Notes under the pieces: model-generated | Databases searched by the model: none | Told to the model about the DNA's origin: nothing | The model's input: only the letters and a program-made list of their open reading frames with translations | Position numbers and translations under genes: made by a program | Assembly: GCA_030424865.1 (NCBI GenBank) | Contig: JAUHVR010000002.1 | Coordinates: forward strand, 368,196 to 432,195 | Direction of reading: 5' to 3' | DNA: 64,000 nt | From: Alphaproteobacteria bacterium | GTDB taxonomy: Bacteria; Pseudomonadota; Alphaproteobacteria; Rhodobacterales; Rhodobacteraceae | Shown: positions 20,298-28,381 of the stretch, one piece after another | How positions within the stretch are numbered: the stretch's first letter is position 1 | Layout: every line of letters begins with the position of its first letter

Positions 20298-20633
20298 CGG
20301 AAAGCCTTTGTTTGCGTTTCTTACTGTTTTTGTCAATTACCCAGAGAGTCGGTGGATTGCAAGGAAGTTGACAATATTTGTCGGAATAAAAGGGCCGCTG
20401 CGCGTGGATGTCGCAGCACACCCTTGGGCGCCTGTTGGTCAGAGCTGTCGGATCAAACTGCCTGCCTTCTCTGCGGGCGATTTGCACAAGAATTAGGCGG
20501 CATTCGCCCTGATGAACGGGAAACAGGGTGCGAACCGGCCTTTGGCGGCCTTGCCGGACCAAGACTCCTTGCCCCCGAAAACGGGGGCCGTCACTCTGCA
20601 TCGACAAAGGGGGACAGGCGCATTCTCGATTCA
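20298..20633. promoter_or_regulatory. Divergent intergenic region between the iron-binding protein and ureD
   Basis: About 336 bases without a supported gene. TTGACA occurs on both strands (minus near 20333-20338, plus near 20368-20373), compatible with divergent promoters. The inverted repeat GACAA-TAT-TTGTC follows the plus-strand TTGACA and could be a regulator site. A GC hairpin (GCCCCCG, AAAA, CGGGGGC) sits at 20571-20588. No sigma-54 (GG-N10-GC) element was recognised. Confidence 0.4.
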
Positions 20634-21452
20634 TTGACCATATCCCGGCCCACCCAGGTGCAACGCGCCCGGGGTCAGGCGCGCGTGGGTGCGCGCCTCA
20701 GCGGTGAGAGATCGGTCATCGGCGACCTGCGCCAATCCGGATCGTCCAAGCTGTTGTTCCCGCGCCCGCGCGGCCGCGCTTTGGATGTGGTCACCTTGAA
20801 CACCGCAGGCGGGATCACGGGCGGAGACCGGTTTGCCCTTGAGGCACATGTGGCGCCTGGCGCACGCATGACCATTTCGACCCAGGCCGCAGAACGCATC
20901 TACCGGGCGACGCCCGGGCAGGTCGGCGCGGTCACAACCGAGCTGACGCTGGACAGCGACGCGCGGCTGCACTGGTTGCCGCAGGAAACCATCCTGTTCG
21001 AAGGTGCCGCGCTGAAGCGAAACTTGCGCCTGAACCTGGCCAGTGACGCGCGGTTGCTGGCCTGCGAGACGCTGGTATTTGGCCGGACCGCGATGAACGA
21101 ACAGGTCACCGACCTGCACCTGCGCGACCAGATCGATCTGATCCGAGACGGGCGCCTGGTTTTTTCTGATCGGCTGCACCTGGATGGGGATGCCCAGTCC
21201 AACCTGGCGCAAGCCCCGGTGGCGCATGGCGGGTTGGCCATGGCCTCGGTGCTTTGGGCCGCGCCCGAGGCCGATACCGCTCTGGACAAGATCCGCGCGA
21301 TGCTGCCCGACACAGCCGGTGCCGGCTGCCCGGTCAGCGACCTGGTGTTCATCCGCCTTGTGGCCCCCGACAGTTTCGTGCTGCGCAAGACGCTTGTGCC
21401 GCTTCTGACCCATCTTTCAAACGACCCACTGCCCCGAACCTGGACGATCTGA
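20634..21452 (+). CDS. ureD: Urease accessory protein UreD
   Basis: A 272-residue accessory protein that, with UreF and UreG, delivers nickel to apo-urease. Family motifs are [31 protein letters not shown] and [14 protein letters not shown] ([11 protein letters not shown]), with [14 protein letters not shown] in the middle. The start is uncertain: TTG at 20634 or GTG at 20658 both fit the usual N-terminus, and neither has a strong ribosome site. ureA follows immediately, making ureD the first gene of the cluster. Confidence 0.9.
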   Translation: MTISRPTQVQRARGQARVGARLSGERSVIGDLRQSGSSKLLFPRPRGRALDVVTLNTAGGITGGDRFALEAHVAPGARMTISTQAAERIYRATPGQVGAVTTELTLDSDARLHWLPQETILFEGAALKRNLRLNLASDARLLACETLVFGRTAMNEQVTDLHLRDQIDLIRDGRLVFSDRLHLDGDAQSNLAQAPVAHGGLAMASVLWAAPEADTALDKIRAMLPDTAGAGCPVSDLVFIRLVAPDSFVLRKTLVPLLTHLSNDPLPRTWTI

Positions 21453-21453
21453 C

Positions 21454-21756
21454 ATGCAACTGACCCCTCGTGAAAAGGACAAACTGCTGGTGGCGCTGGC
21501 CGCCGAAGTGGCCCGCAAACGGCTGGCGCGCGGCGTCAAGCTGAACCACCCCGAGGCGATTGCCCTGATCACCGACGCCGTGGTTGAAGGCGCCCGCGAT
21601 GGACGCTCGGTTGCGGACCTCATGGAGGCTGGCGCCCAGGTGATCACCCGCGACCAATGCATGGAAGGCATCCCCGAGATGATCCACGATGTGCAGGTCG
21701 AGGCGACCTTTCCGGACGGGACCAAACTGGTCACCGTACACAACCCGATCCGCTGA
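21454..21756 (+). CDS. ureA: Urease subunit gamma
   Basis: A 100-residue structural subunit, the standard UreA length. It starts [13 protein letters not shown] and carries [10 protein letters not shown], the [20 protein letters not shown] block and the C-terminal VTVHNPI. It assembles with UreB and UreC into the nickel enzyme that hydrolyses urea to ammonia and carbamate. It begins two bases after the ureD stop. Confidence 0.97.
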   Translation: MQLTPREKDKLLVALAAEVARKRLARGVKLNHPEAIALITDAVVEGARDGRSVADLMEAGAQVITRDQCMEGIPEMIHDVQVEATFPDGTKLVTVHNPIR

Positions 21757-21781
21757 ACGTTTGGCAAAAGGACCCATGTCG

Positions 21782-21952
21782 ATGAAATACACCGCTGCTC
21801 TTCTTGGCCTGATCGCCGCGCCCGCCTTTGCCCATCCGGGGGCGCACGTGCATCCGCATGCGGCGGATGGCTGGGTCGGTCTGGCGCTTGGCCTGGCGCT
21901 GATCGCCGTGGCCCTTGTGGGGGCGCGCCGCATGGCGCGCGCGCGCGGATGA
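21782..21952 (+). CDS. Small histidine-containing membrane protein in the urease operon
   Basis: A 56-residue protein with a cleavable-looking N-terminal segment ([16 protein letters not shown]), a short histidine cluster HPGAHVHPH, one membrane helix, and a basic end MARARG. The ATG at 21782 has AAAGGA nine bases upstream; an ATG at 21776 is also possible. It overlaps ureB by 4 bases (ATGA), so it belongs to the operon. The histidine cluster suggests nickel or another metal contact outside the membrane, but this is inference. Confidence 0.7.
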   Translation: MKYTAALLGLIAAPAFAHPGAHVHPHAADGWVGLALGLALIAVALVGARRMARARG

Positions 21953-22254
21953 TCCCGGGCGAGCTGTTTCCGGCCGAGGGCGAGTTGGAGCTGAACACCG
22001 GCCGTGATCCCATTGTGCTGATGGTCGCCAACACCGGTGACCGCCCGGTTCAGGTGGGCAGCCACTATCATTTCGCCGAATCCAACAGTGCGCTTGATTT
22101 CGACCGCGAAGCCGCGCGCGGGATGCGGCTGGACATTGCGGCCGGAACCGCCGTGCGGTTCGAGCCCGGTCAGCGCCGCGAAGTGGCGTTGGTTCCGGTC
22201 TCTGGCGATCGTCGCATCTTTGGCTTCAACCAAAAGATCATGGGCGCTCTTTGA
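21949..22254 (+). CDS. ureB: Urease subunit beta
   Basis: A 101-residue structural subunit. It has [16 protein letters not shown], the [11 protein letters not shown] motif and [14 protein letters not shown], and ends [12 protein letters not shown], all typical of UreB. It is translationally coupled to the small membrane protein by ATGA. An intrinsic terminator follows 38 bases later, before ureC, which is unusual for a urease operon. Confidence 0.96.
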   Translation: MIPGELFPAEGELELNTGRDPIVLMVANTGDRPVQVGSHYHFAESNSALDFDREAARGMRLDIAAGTAVRFEPGQRREVALVPVSGDRRIFGFNQKIMGAL

Positions 22255-22292
22255 CCCGTTCCAAATCCGGCGGATCCGGCAGGATCGCGCCG

Positions 22293-22328
22293 AAAAATGC
22301 CGCACTTTCTGCAGTGCGGCATTTTTTT
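22293..22328 (+). terminator. Strong intrinsic terminator after ureB
   Basis: A perfect 14-bp stem (arms 22293-22306 and 22313-22326, six-base loop) ends in a run of seven T. It should stop most transcription between ureB and ureC. Confidence 0.88.
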
Positions 22329-22394
22329 GCTGCACATGCAAAATGGGGCTGATATACTTGGTTCCAACGCCACCTTTCGCCGGGGACCGAACTC

Positions 22395-22820
22395 ATGTTC
22401 GATATGCCGAATTTTTTGAAAGACGTCGCGGGTTTGCTGCCATTTCATGCGCCCGAGCCGGGGCGCGTCATCGATTCGGTCACAGACCAAAGCTCCACTG
22501 CCGTTAACTCGTTCTTAACACTTCCGGGTGCCTTGGTGGACGCTCAGATGGTGATCGGACTCAGGACATTGGGGCTTTTGGGCGTGGTGGCATTTCCACT
22601 GGCAGAACGCGTGCACATGGTCGCCGAAAAACCGGCGGCCCTGTCCCAGGGAATTGACGGTCTGAGCCGTGCAGTCTGGGCCGGCAAAGGCCCTGCCGAT
22701 CAAGCCCAGGCCTTTATCGAACCGGCTACCCGCAAGGTCCGGGACAATCACGTTCGTCTGCGTCACCTGGCGCTGACGGAAACGAACAAGCTCGAAAGAG
22801 CTTCAGGAGTGAAAGCATGA
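22395..22820 (+). CDS. Hypothetical protein, possibly phasin-like
   Basis: A 141-residue protein without a signal peptide. A central hydrophobic stretch (ALVDAQMVIGLRTLGLLGVVAFPLA) is flanked by amphipathic helices and a charged C-terminus. TATACT about 40 bases upstream may be a -10 element for a promoter independent of the urease genes. It overlaps the following alanine/lysine/proline-rich protein gene by 4 bases. By context and partner it could be polyhydroxyalkanoate-granule related, but no family motif was recognised. Confidence 0.6.
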   Translation: MFDMPNFLKDVAGLLPFHAPEPGRVIDSVTDQSSTAVNSFLTLPGALVDAQMVIGLRTLGLLGVVAFPLAERVHMVAEKPAALSQGIDGLSRAVWAGKGPADQAQAFIEPATRKVRDNHVRLRHLALTETNKLERASGVKA

Positions 22821-23416
22821 ACGTAATGACACAACCCTTGGAGTATTCCTCGGCCTACATGCGGATGGCGGGGGATCTGTGGTCCTCGAACCTGAAGGTC
22901 ATGCAGGTTCTGATGGATGCCACGCTGAAGAACAACATGGTCTACCTGGGCCTTGCTGCGCCATCTTCGGTGACGGAACCCGCACCCGTGAAGAAAGCGC
23001 CGGTCAAGAAGGCGCCAGTGGCGAAAGCCGCGCCCAAGGCCGCTGCCAAGCCGGCGGTTGTCGCCAAAGCGGCCACGCCTGCGCCCGCCAAGGCCGCGCC
23101 CAAGCCCGCCGCGAAACCCGCCGCCAAGCCTGTGGCCCGCAAGACAGCCGCAGCGCCCAAGCCCGCCGCAGCGCCCAAGCCTGCTGCAGCGCCGAAGGCC
23201 GCCGCCGCGCCGAAAGCAGCAACCGCCAAGGCCCCCGCAAAGCCCAAGGCCGAGCCGGTCGCCAAGGCCGCACCTGCCAAACCCGCTGCCGCCCCCAAAC
23301 CGGCGGCTGCCGCGGCCGAAAAGCCTGCAGCCCCGGCACGCGCGCCGCGTCGCAAGCGTGCGCCTTCGACGCCGCCGAAGCTTCCCGAGGGCTCCAAACC
23401 TTCGAGCGAGAGCTGA
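22817..23416 (+). CDS. Ala/Lys/Pro-rich protein, histone H1-like or PhaF-like tail
   Basis: A 199-residue protein. The first ~50 residues form amphipathic helices (YMRMAGDLWSSNLKVMQVLMDA). The remaining ~145 consist of low-complexity KPAA/PKAAA/KAPAK repeats with a basic RAPRRKRAP end. Such tails bind DNA in histone H1-like proteins and in the PHA-granule protein PhaF, which links granules to the nucleoid. The helical head resembles a shortened phasin. With its 4-base overlapping partner it forms a two-gene unit, flanked by terminators, inside the urease cluster. Confidence 0.65.
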   Translation: MNVMTQPLEYSSAYMRMAGDLWSSNLKVMQVLMDATLKNNMVYLGLAAPSSVTEPAPVKKAPVKKAPVAKAAPKAAAKPAVVAKAATPAPAKAAPKPAAKPAAKPVARKTAAAPKPAAAPKPAAAPKAAAAPKAATAKAPAKPKAEPVAKAAPAKPAAAPKPAAAAAEKPAAPARAPRRKRAPSTPPKLPEGSKPSSES

Positions 23417-23450
23417 TCTTGCTTTGACCCCAAGTGCGAGGGGCACTGCA

Positions 23451-23486
23451 AAAGCGGCGTGGTCTGACTGGACCACGCCGCTTTCT
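23451..23486 (+). terminator. Intrinsic terminator before ureC
   Basis: A perfect 14-bp stem (arms 23451-23464 and 23471-23484, six-base loop) ends in TTTC. It closes the two-gene phasin/H1-like unit 34 bases after its stop, so ureC needs its own promoter or read-through. Confidence 0.82.
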
Positions 23487-23638
23487 GCGTCTGGGGTGGG
23501 CGGCAATCCCGGCGCTGCCCGTTTTTTGGGCAAATCCGCCTTCCGCTAAGGCAGAACCCCTCTCTGAATGCTCCAAAGATTGTCTCTTGTCCCGGCCTAT
23601 GGTGGGTTCTTCGGAAACGACCCGTGCCGGAGACCCAC

Positions 23639-25387
23639 ATGCCCGCAACCATTTCCCGTGCCGACTATGCCGCCATGTTTGGCCCCACCACCGGCGACAA
23701 GCTGCGTCTGGCCGACACCGACCTGATTATCGAGGTCGAACGCGATCTGACGGCGGAACGGGTGGGCGCGGCCTCGGGGGTGAATGGGCCGGTCTATGGC
23801 GAAGAGGTCAAGTTCGGCGGTGGCAAGGTGATCCGCGACGGCATGGGCCAGGCCCAGACCACCCGTGCCGACGGGGCCGTCGACACGGTGATCACCAATG
23901 CGCTGATCCTGGATCACACCGGCATCTACAAGGCGGACGTCGGCCTGAAGGGCGGGCGTATCCACAAGATCGGCAAGGCGGGCAACCCGGACACCCAGCC
24001 GGGTGTCGACATCATCGTCGGTCCGGGGACCGAGGCGATTGCGGGCGAAGGCAAGATCCTGACCGCGGGCGGCTTTGACAGCCATATCCACTATATCTGC
24101 CCGCAACAAATCGAGGACGCGTTGCATTCGGGCCTGACCACCATGCTGGGTGGCGGCACCGGCCCCGCGCATGGGACCTTGGCGACAACTTGTACGCCCG
24201 GCCCTTGGCACATCGGGCGGATGCTGCAATCGGCGGATGCCTTCCCGATGAACCTGGCCTTTGCGGGCAAGGGCAACGCCTCGTTGCCCGCCGCCTTGGA
24301 GGAACAGATCAAAGGCGGTGCCTGCGCGCTGAAACTGCACGAGGATTGGGGCACGACCCCCGGTGCGATTGACTGCTGCCTGAGCGTGGCTGACGCGATG
24401 GACGTGCAGGTGATGATCCACACCGACACGCTGAACGAATCGGGCTTTGTCGAAAACACCGTCGCCGCCATGAAGGGCCGCACGATCCACGCCTTCCACA
24501 CCGAAGGCGCGGGCGGGGGGCACGCGCCGGACATCATCAAGATCTGCGGCGAAAACCACGTGCTGCCCAGCTCGACCAACCCGACGCGGCCTTACACCGT
24601 CAACACGTTGGAAGAGCACCTGGACATGCTGATGGTCTGCCACCATCTGGACAAGTCGATCCCCGAGGACGTGGCCTTTGCCGAAAGCCGCATCCGGCGC
24701 GAGACGATCGCGGCCGAGGATATCCTGCACGACATGGGAGCCTTCAGCATCATCGCCTCTGACAGTCAGGCCATGGGCCGCGTGGGCGAAGTGATCATCC
24801 GCACCTGGCAGACCGCCGACAAGATGAAGAAGCAGCGCGGGAAACTGGCCGAGGAAACCGGCGACAACGACAACTATCGTGTCCGTCGCTACGTGGCGAA
24901 ATACACCATCAACCCGGCGATTGCCCATGGCATCAGCCATGAAATCGGCAGCATCGAAGAGGGCAAGCGCGCCGATCTGGTGCTGTGGAACCCCGCCTTC
25001 TTTGGCGTGAAGCCCGAGATGGTCCTGATGAGCGGCACGATTGTCTGTGCGCAGATGGGCGACCCCAATGCCTCGATCCCAACGCCGCAGCCGGTCTACA
25101 CCCGCCCGATGTTCGGCGCCTACGGTCGGGCTGTCGAAAACTCGGCGGTGGTCTTTGTGTCAGAGGCCGCGCAGGCCGAGGGGATCGGCGAAAAGCTGGG
25201 CCTCGCCAAGCAGACGGTTGCGGTGCAAAACACGCGCAACATCGGTAAGTCCGACCTGCTGCTGAACACCGCCACGCCGCATGTCGAGGTGAACCCCGAA
25301 ACCTACGAGGTGCGCGCGGATGGAGAATTGCTGACCTGCGAACCGGCAGAGGTTTTGCCGATGGCGCAACGCTACTTTATGTTCTGA
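23639..25387 (+). CDS. ureC: Urease subunit alpha (catalytic)
   Basis: A 582-residue catalytic subunit holding the dinuclear nickel site. Nickel-ligand histidines are in [10 protein letters not shown] (about 149 and 151). The carbamylated lysine is in ALKLHEDWG (about 232). Further site residues are in [11 protein letters not shown] and MVCHHLD (catalytic histidine) and the aspartate in [11 protein letters not shown]. The ATG at 23639 follows GGAGA; a GTG at 23624 is weaker. It is about a dozen residues longer than usual because of an insertion near residues 40-53 ([13 protein letters not shown]) before [11 protein letters not shown]. Confidence 0.97.
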   Translation: MPATISRADYAAMFGPTTGDKLRLADTDLIIEVERDLTAERVGAASGVNGPVYGEEVKFGGGKVIRDGMGQAQTTRADGAVDTVITNALILDHTGIYKADVGLKGGRIHKIGKAGNPDTQPGVDIIVGPGTEAIAGEGKILTAGGFDSHIHYICPQQIEDALHSGLTTMLGGGTGPAHGTLATTCTPGPWHIGRMLQSADAFPMNLAFAGKGNASLPAALEEQIKGGACALKLHEDWGTTPGAIDCCLSVADAMDVQVMIHTDTLNESGFVENTVAAMKGRTIHAFHTEGAGGGHAPDIIKICGENHVLPSSTNPTRPYTVNTLEEHLDMLMVCHHLDKSIPEDVAFAESRIRRETIAAEDILHDMGAFSIIASDSQAMGRVGEVIIRTWQTADKMKKQRGKLAEETGDNDNYRVRRYVAKYTINPAIAHGISHEIGSIEEGKRADLVLWNPAFFGVKPEMVLMSGTIVCAQMGDPNASIPTPQPVYTRPMFGAYGRAVENSAVVFVSEAAQAEGIGEKLGLAKQTVAVQNTRNIGKSDLLLNTATPHVEVNPETYEVRADGELLTCEPAEVLPMAQRYFMF

Positions 25388-25433
25388 CCCAAGGCGCTGA
25401 CTCACAAGCGCCCAAAAACCGGGAGGAACAATT

Positions 25434-26027
25434 GTGATCAAACGCATATCGGTGGTGGCGCTGGCCGCCCTTTTCCCCGCTGTTGCAGGCGCGGCCTGCG
25501 TGACGGCAGACAACTTGGAGCGTGGAATTCGTGTCGACTATGAGGACGACGCGTCAGAGGTGATCTACAGGTTCGGGCCCAATACGCTTGCGGCGGATTA
25601 CCTGGAGGGCGGGCAGAGAACTTCGCGCAGCTTGCTGCTGCATGGGGTGTACCTTGTCGAATACCTGGGTTTTGACAACGGGTCAGACGTTCCGGATTAT
25701 CGAGACACCTATTCGTTTCCGCCAGGACCGGATGGCATGCCCTTGCCGTATCCCGGTGGCACGTTCGATGTGACGGCCACGACCCTGATTGATGGAAGTC
25801 TGGACCGAGAGGCCCAGTCCTATGTCTTTGGCGCCGAGCAGTCGTATCAGCTGTCGGGATGCACCTATCGTATGGTCCCAGTCCTGATCACTTATCCGGA
25901 CGATCCCGAGCCGTGGACCGACTACCTGAATTACCTGCCTGACCTTGGCCTGTCGCTCTATGTCGCGTCGCGCGATGCAGAGGGGCTGGATGAGTTTCCG
26001 GCCGTGAACATGATCGGTCTGGAATGA
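25434..26027 (+). CDS. Hypothetical secreted protein
   Basis: A 197-residue protein with a signal peptide (MIKRISVVALAALFPAVAGA, then ACVT). The mature part is acidic and aromatic-rich, beta-like in pattern (VIYRFGPNTLAADYLEGGQR, TYPDDPEPWTDYLNYLPDLG), with two cysteines that could pair. A GGAGGAAC ribosome site precedes it. It lies between ureC and ureE, but nothing in it suggests nickel handling. No family was recognised. Confidence 0.65.
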   Translation: MIKRISVVALAALFPAVAGAACVTADNLERGIRVDYEDDASEVIYRFGPNTLAADYLEGGQRTSRSLLLHGVYLVEYLGFDNGSDVPDYRDTYSFPPGPDGMPLPYPGGTFDVTATTLIDGSLDREAQSYVFGAEQSYQLSGCTYRMVPVLITYPDDPEPWTDYLNYLPDLGLSLYVASRDAEGLDEFPAVNMIGLE

Positions 26028-26156
26028 CGACTGCCCGTCGATATGCATCTGACGCAATACGGGAATGCCCTGGGGTGCCTTGCTATCAGGCCCTGCAATC
26101 GGCATGTTTTCCGGCAAGGGAGGAGCCCTGCAATTTTGATTTGATTGAGGTCTCCA

Positions 26157-26387
26157 ATGGCAAACACCACAGTTCAGACGCCGGGCGTCTCGCCGAATTC
26201 GGTCCTGTCCATTCTCGCCAAGCCGTTTCGGTTCATCGGTGGCGTGCTGGTCGCGATCGCCGAAGCGAACTCGCGTCAGGAAGAAGTTCAGCGCTTGGCG
26301 GCGATGTCGGACGAGCAATTGGCCAAACGCGGCCTGAAGCGCGAGGACATCGTGCGGTACGTGTTCCGCGACGCCATGATCGTCTGA
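26157..26387 (+). CDS. DUF1127 domain protein
   Basis: A 76-residue protein. An N-terminal hydrophobic helix (PFRFIGGVLVAIAEAN) precedes the DUF1127 core EEVQRLAAMSDEQLAKRGLKREDIVRYVF. The ATG at 26157 follows GAGG by 6 bases. DUF1127 proteins are small, often abundant regulators linked in other alphaproteobacteria to RNA turnover and nutrient responses. It has its own terminator, so it is an independent unit within the urease cluster. Confidence 0.85.
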   Translation: MANTTVQTPGVSPNSVLSILAKPFRFIGGVLVAIAEANSRQEEVQRLAAMSDEQLAKRGLKREDIVRYVFRDAMIV

Positions 26388-26416
26388 TCACTCGTCCAAT
26401 ACAGATTGGACTGTCC

Positions 26417-26457
26417 AAAGCCCGTGCGCGGCCCATTCGGGCCGCCGCGGGCTTTTT
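26417..26457 (+). terminator. Intrinsic terminator 19 bases upstream of the ureE start
   Basis: An outer stem (AAAGCCCG/CGGGCTTT) and an inner perfect stem (CGGCCC, loop ATTC, GGGCCG) are followed by five T. It terminates the DUF1127 unit and sits in the ureE leader. Confidence 0.85.
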
Positions 26458-26475
26458 GCGTTTCGGGAAAGACCA

Positions 26476-26991
26476 ATGACAGACTTGCCAGTGACACATA
26501 CCCTGCGCCGCGCAGGTGAATGGGACGGGGCCTGGGACATCTGCACCCTGACCTATGATGAAAGGTTCTTGCGCCGCAAGGTTTTGAAAACGGTGCATGA
26601 TCAGCCCTTTCTGGTCGATCTTGCTCATACCGAAAGTCTGGATCATGGCGATGCCTTCGAACTGACCGACGGACGGTTCGTCGAGGTGGTGGCGGCCGAA
26701 GAACCTTTGCTTGAGGTCACCGGCGCCGGGTTGCCGCGCATCGCCTGGCATGTGGGCAACCGCCACACGCCCTGCCAGATCGAGGACGCCCGTCTGCTGA
26801 TCCAGCGCGACCACGTGATCCGTGACATGCTGCAGCGCATCGGCGCCCATGTGCACGAGGTGACCGAGCCGTTTACGCCCGAGGGCGGCGCCTATGGCCA
26901 CGGCCGCACGCATGGGCATGATCATTCCCACAGCCACGGCCCCGAAGGGCACAGCCATGGGGCACATGACCACGCGCATTCGCATGACTGA
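26476..26991 (+). CDS. ureE: Urease accessory protein UreE (nickel metallochaperone)
   Basis: A 171-residue nickel chaperone. The N-terminal domain starts LPVTHTLRRAGEWDG. The C-terminal metal-binding domain includes WHVGNRHTPCQIEDARLLI, with the central histidine pair, and HVHEVTEPFTPEGGAYGHG. The last ~30 residues form a histidine-rich tail of about a dozen histidines (HGHDHSHSHG and similar) for nickel storage. A GGGAAAGA ribosome site precedes the ATG and lies right after a terminator. It overlaps ureF by 8 bases. Confidence 0.95.
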   Translation: MTDLPVTHTLRRAGEWDGAWDICTLTYDERFLRRKVLKTVHDQPFLVDLAHTESLDHGDAFELTDGRFVEVVAAEEPLLEVTGAGLPRIAWHVGNRHTPCQIEDARLLIQRDHVIRDMLQRIGAHVHEVTEPFTPEGGAYGHGRTHGHDHSHSHGPEGHSHGAHDHAHSHD

Positions 26992-27616
26992 TCCCCTTTT
27001 GACCCTGCACCAGTTGTTCTCGCCTGCCTTTCCGGTGGGTGCCTTTGCCTATTCGCATGGGCTAGAGGCCGCGGTGCAGGAGGGCCGGGTAACGACGGCA
27101 GCCGAGTTGGAAACCTGGTTGCACGTGGTCCTGTCGCAGGGTGCGGGATGGTCGGACGCGGTTGTGGTTTCGCTGGTCGCGCAGGGAGCGGAGGTGGCGC
27201 CTCTGTCTGACCTGGTGCGCGCGCTATGCCCGTCGCCCGGGCGGCGGCTTGAAACCGACCAACAGGGCGCGGCCTTTGTTGCGGCAGTGAATGGCGTCTG
27301 GACGGCGGGGTTGAAACCCGCGCCCTACCCGGTGGCGGTGGGCCAGGCGGTTCGGGCGCTGGACTTGCCTTTGGGTGAGGCGCTGCGGCTTTACCTGCAG
27401 GCCTTTGCCTCGAACCTGGTCAGCGCCGGTGTGCGGCTGGTGCCGTTGGGCCAGACCGAAGGCCAGCGCATCGTGCAGGCGCTTGCACCGCTTTGTGCCG
27501 AACTGGCCGAGCGCGCGGTGAGCGCGGGTGAAAAGGACATCGGTGGCTTTGCGCCGCTTGTGGACATCGACAGCCTGCGGCACGAGGTGCTCTATTCGAA
27601 ACTTTTCAGATCCTGA
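26984..27616 (+). CDS. ureF: Urease accessory protein UreF
   Basis: A 210-residue protein that acts as activator and gatekeeper for UreG in nickel insertion. It begins [27 protein letters not shown], the family signature. Downstream are [37 protein letters not shown] and the C-terminal [13 protein letters not shown]. The ATG at 26984, inside the ureE tail, gives an 8-base overlap. Confidence 0.95.
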   Translation: MTDPLLTLHQLFSPAFPVGAFAYSHGLEAAVQEGRVTTAAELETWLHVVLSQGAGWSDAVVVSLVAQGAEVAPLSDLVRALCPSPGRRLETDQQGAAFVAAVNGVWTAGLKPAPYPVAVGQAVRALDLPLGEALRLYLQAFASNLVSAGVRLVPLGQTEGQRIVQALAPLCAELAERAVSAGEKDIGGFAPLVDIDSLRHEVLYSKLFRS

Positions 27617-27629
27617 ACGGAGGCAGATC

Positions 27630-28262
27630 ATGGCATCCCCAAACGGACCTTTGCGCGTGGGCCTTGGCGGCCCGGTGGGCGCGGGCAAGACCACGCTGAC
27701 GGCAGCGCTTTGTGCGGCGCTGCGGGACCGGGTCTCGATGGCCGTGGTCACCAATGACATCTACACACAGGAAGACGCCGAAGAGCTGATGCGGCGGCAG
27801 GTTTTGCCGCTGGAACGGATCAAGGGCGTCGAAACGGGGGGCTGCCCGCACACGGCGATCCGCGAGGATGCCTCGATCAACCTGGCGGCCATTGCCGAGC
27901 TGAACGAGGCCTTCCCGGATTTGGATCTGGTCCTGATCGAAAGCGGCGGCGACAATCTGTCGGCGACCTTTTCGCCGGAACTGGCGGATGTGACGCTTTA
28001 TGTGATCGACGTTGCTGCGGGCGAAGAGATCCCGCGCAAGGGTGGACCTGCGATCACCAAGTCCGATGTGCTGATCATCAACAAGACCGATCTTGCACCC
28101 TATGTGGGCGCGTCTTTGGAGGTGATGGAGCGGGATGCCACCCGGATGCGCGCCGGGCGGCCCTTTGTCTTTGCCTCGCTTCGGCATGGCAAGGGGGTTG
28201 AGCGGATCGTGGAACTGCTGGCCGAGATCGGTGGGCTTGCAATTGCGGAACCCACCGCCTGA
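27630..28262 (+). CDS. ureG: Urease accessory GTPase UreG
   Basis: A 210-residue SIMIBI GTPase powering nickel delivery to urease. The P-loop is [10 protein letters not shown] (residues 13-22). Other markers are [10 protein letters not shown], the metal-binding GCPH motif, [15 protein letters not shown] and the guanine-specificity motif NKTD. AACGGAGG lies 7 bases before the ATG. It ends the urease cluster and is followed by a terminator. Confidence 0.97.
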   Translation: MASPNGPLRVGLGGPVGAGKTTLTAALCAALRDRVSMAVVTNDIYTQEDAEELMRRQVLPLERIKGVETGGCPHTAIREDASINLAAIAELNEAFPDLDLVLIESGGDNLSATFSPELADVTLYVIDVAAGEEIPRKGGPAITKSDVLIINKTDLAPYVGASLEVMERDATRMRAGRPFVFASLRHGKGVERIVELLAEIGGLAIAEPTA

Positions 28263-28280
28263 GGCGACGGTGGGATCTTT

Positions 28281-28304
28281 GCGTATTTGGAGAAAGATGA
28301 AAGG
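28281..28304. repeat. Dispersed TATTT-AAAGATGAAAGG box, copy 1
   Basis: GCGTATTTGGAGAAAGATGA followed by AAGG, just after ureG. It matches boxes at 28358-28380, 35579-35601 and 59830-59853. It pairs with copy 2 around the ureG terminator hairpin. Confidence 0.55.
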
Positions 28305-28322
28305 GCTGTGTGCCCCGATTTG

Positions 28323-28357
28323 ATCCCGCCGCTTGGGGCAAGTGGCGGGATTTTTTT
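28323..28357 (+). terminator. Intrinsic terminator after ureG
   Basis: An 8-bp stem (ATCCCGCC at 28323-28330, GGCGGGAT at 28344-28351) with a 13-base loop is followed by a run of T to 28357. Confidence 0.8.
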
Positions 28358-28380
28358 GAGTATTTTTGGAAAGATGAAGG
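28358..28380. repeat. Dispersed TATTT-AAAGATGAAGG box, copy 2
   Basis: GAGTATTTTTGGAAAGATGA followed by AGG lies between the T-run of the ureG terminator and the stop of the aminotransferase gene, at a convergent gene end. Confidence 0.6.
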
Positions 28381-28381
28381 G

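Noticed and set aside
20298..20633. Sigma-54/NtrC promoter for urease
   Set aside because: No GG-N10-GC element with suitable flanks could be found upstream of ureD.
27298..27335. GGCGGGGTTGAAACCCGC-like repeat inside ureF
   Set aside because: It resembles the hairpin unit at 11997-12020, but the encoded residues ([15 protein letters not shown]) align normally with UreF, so it is likely coincidence.
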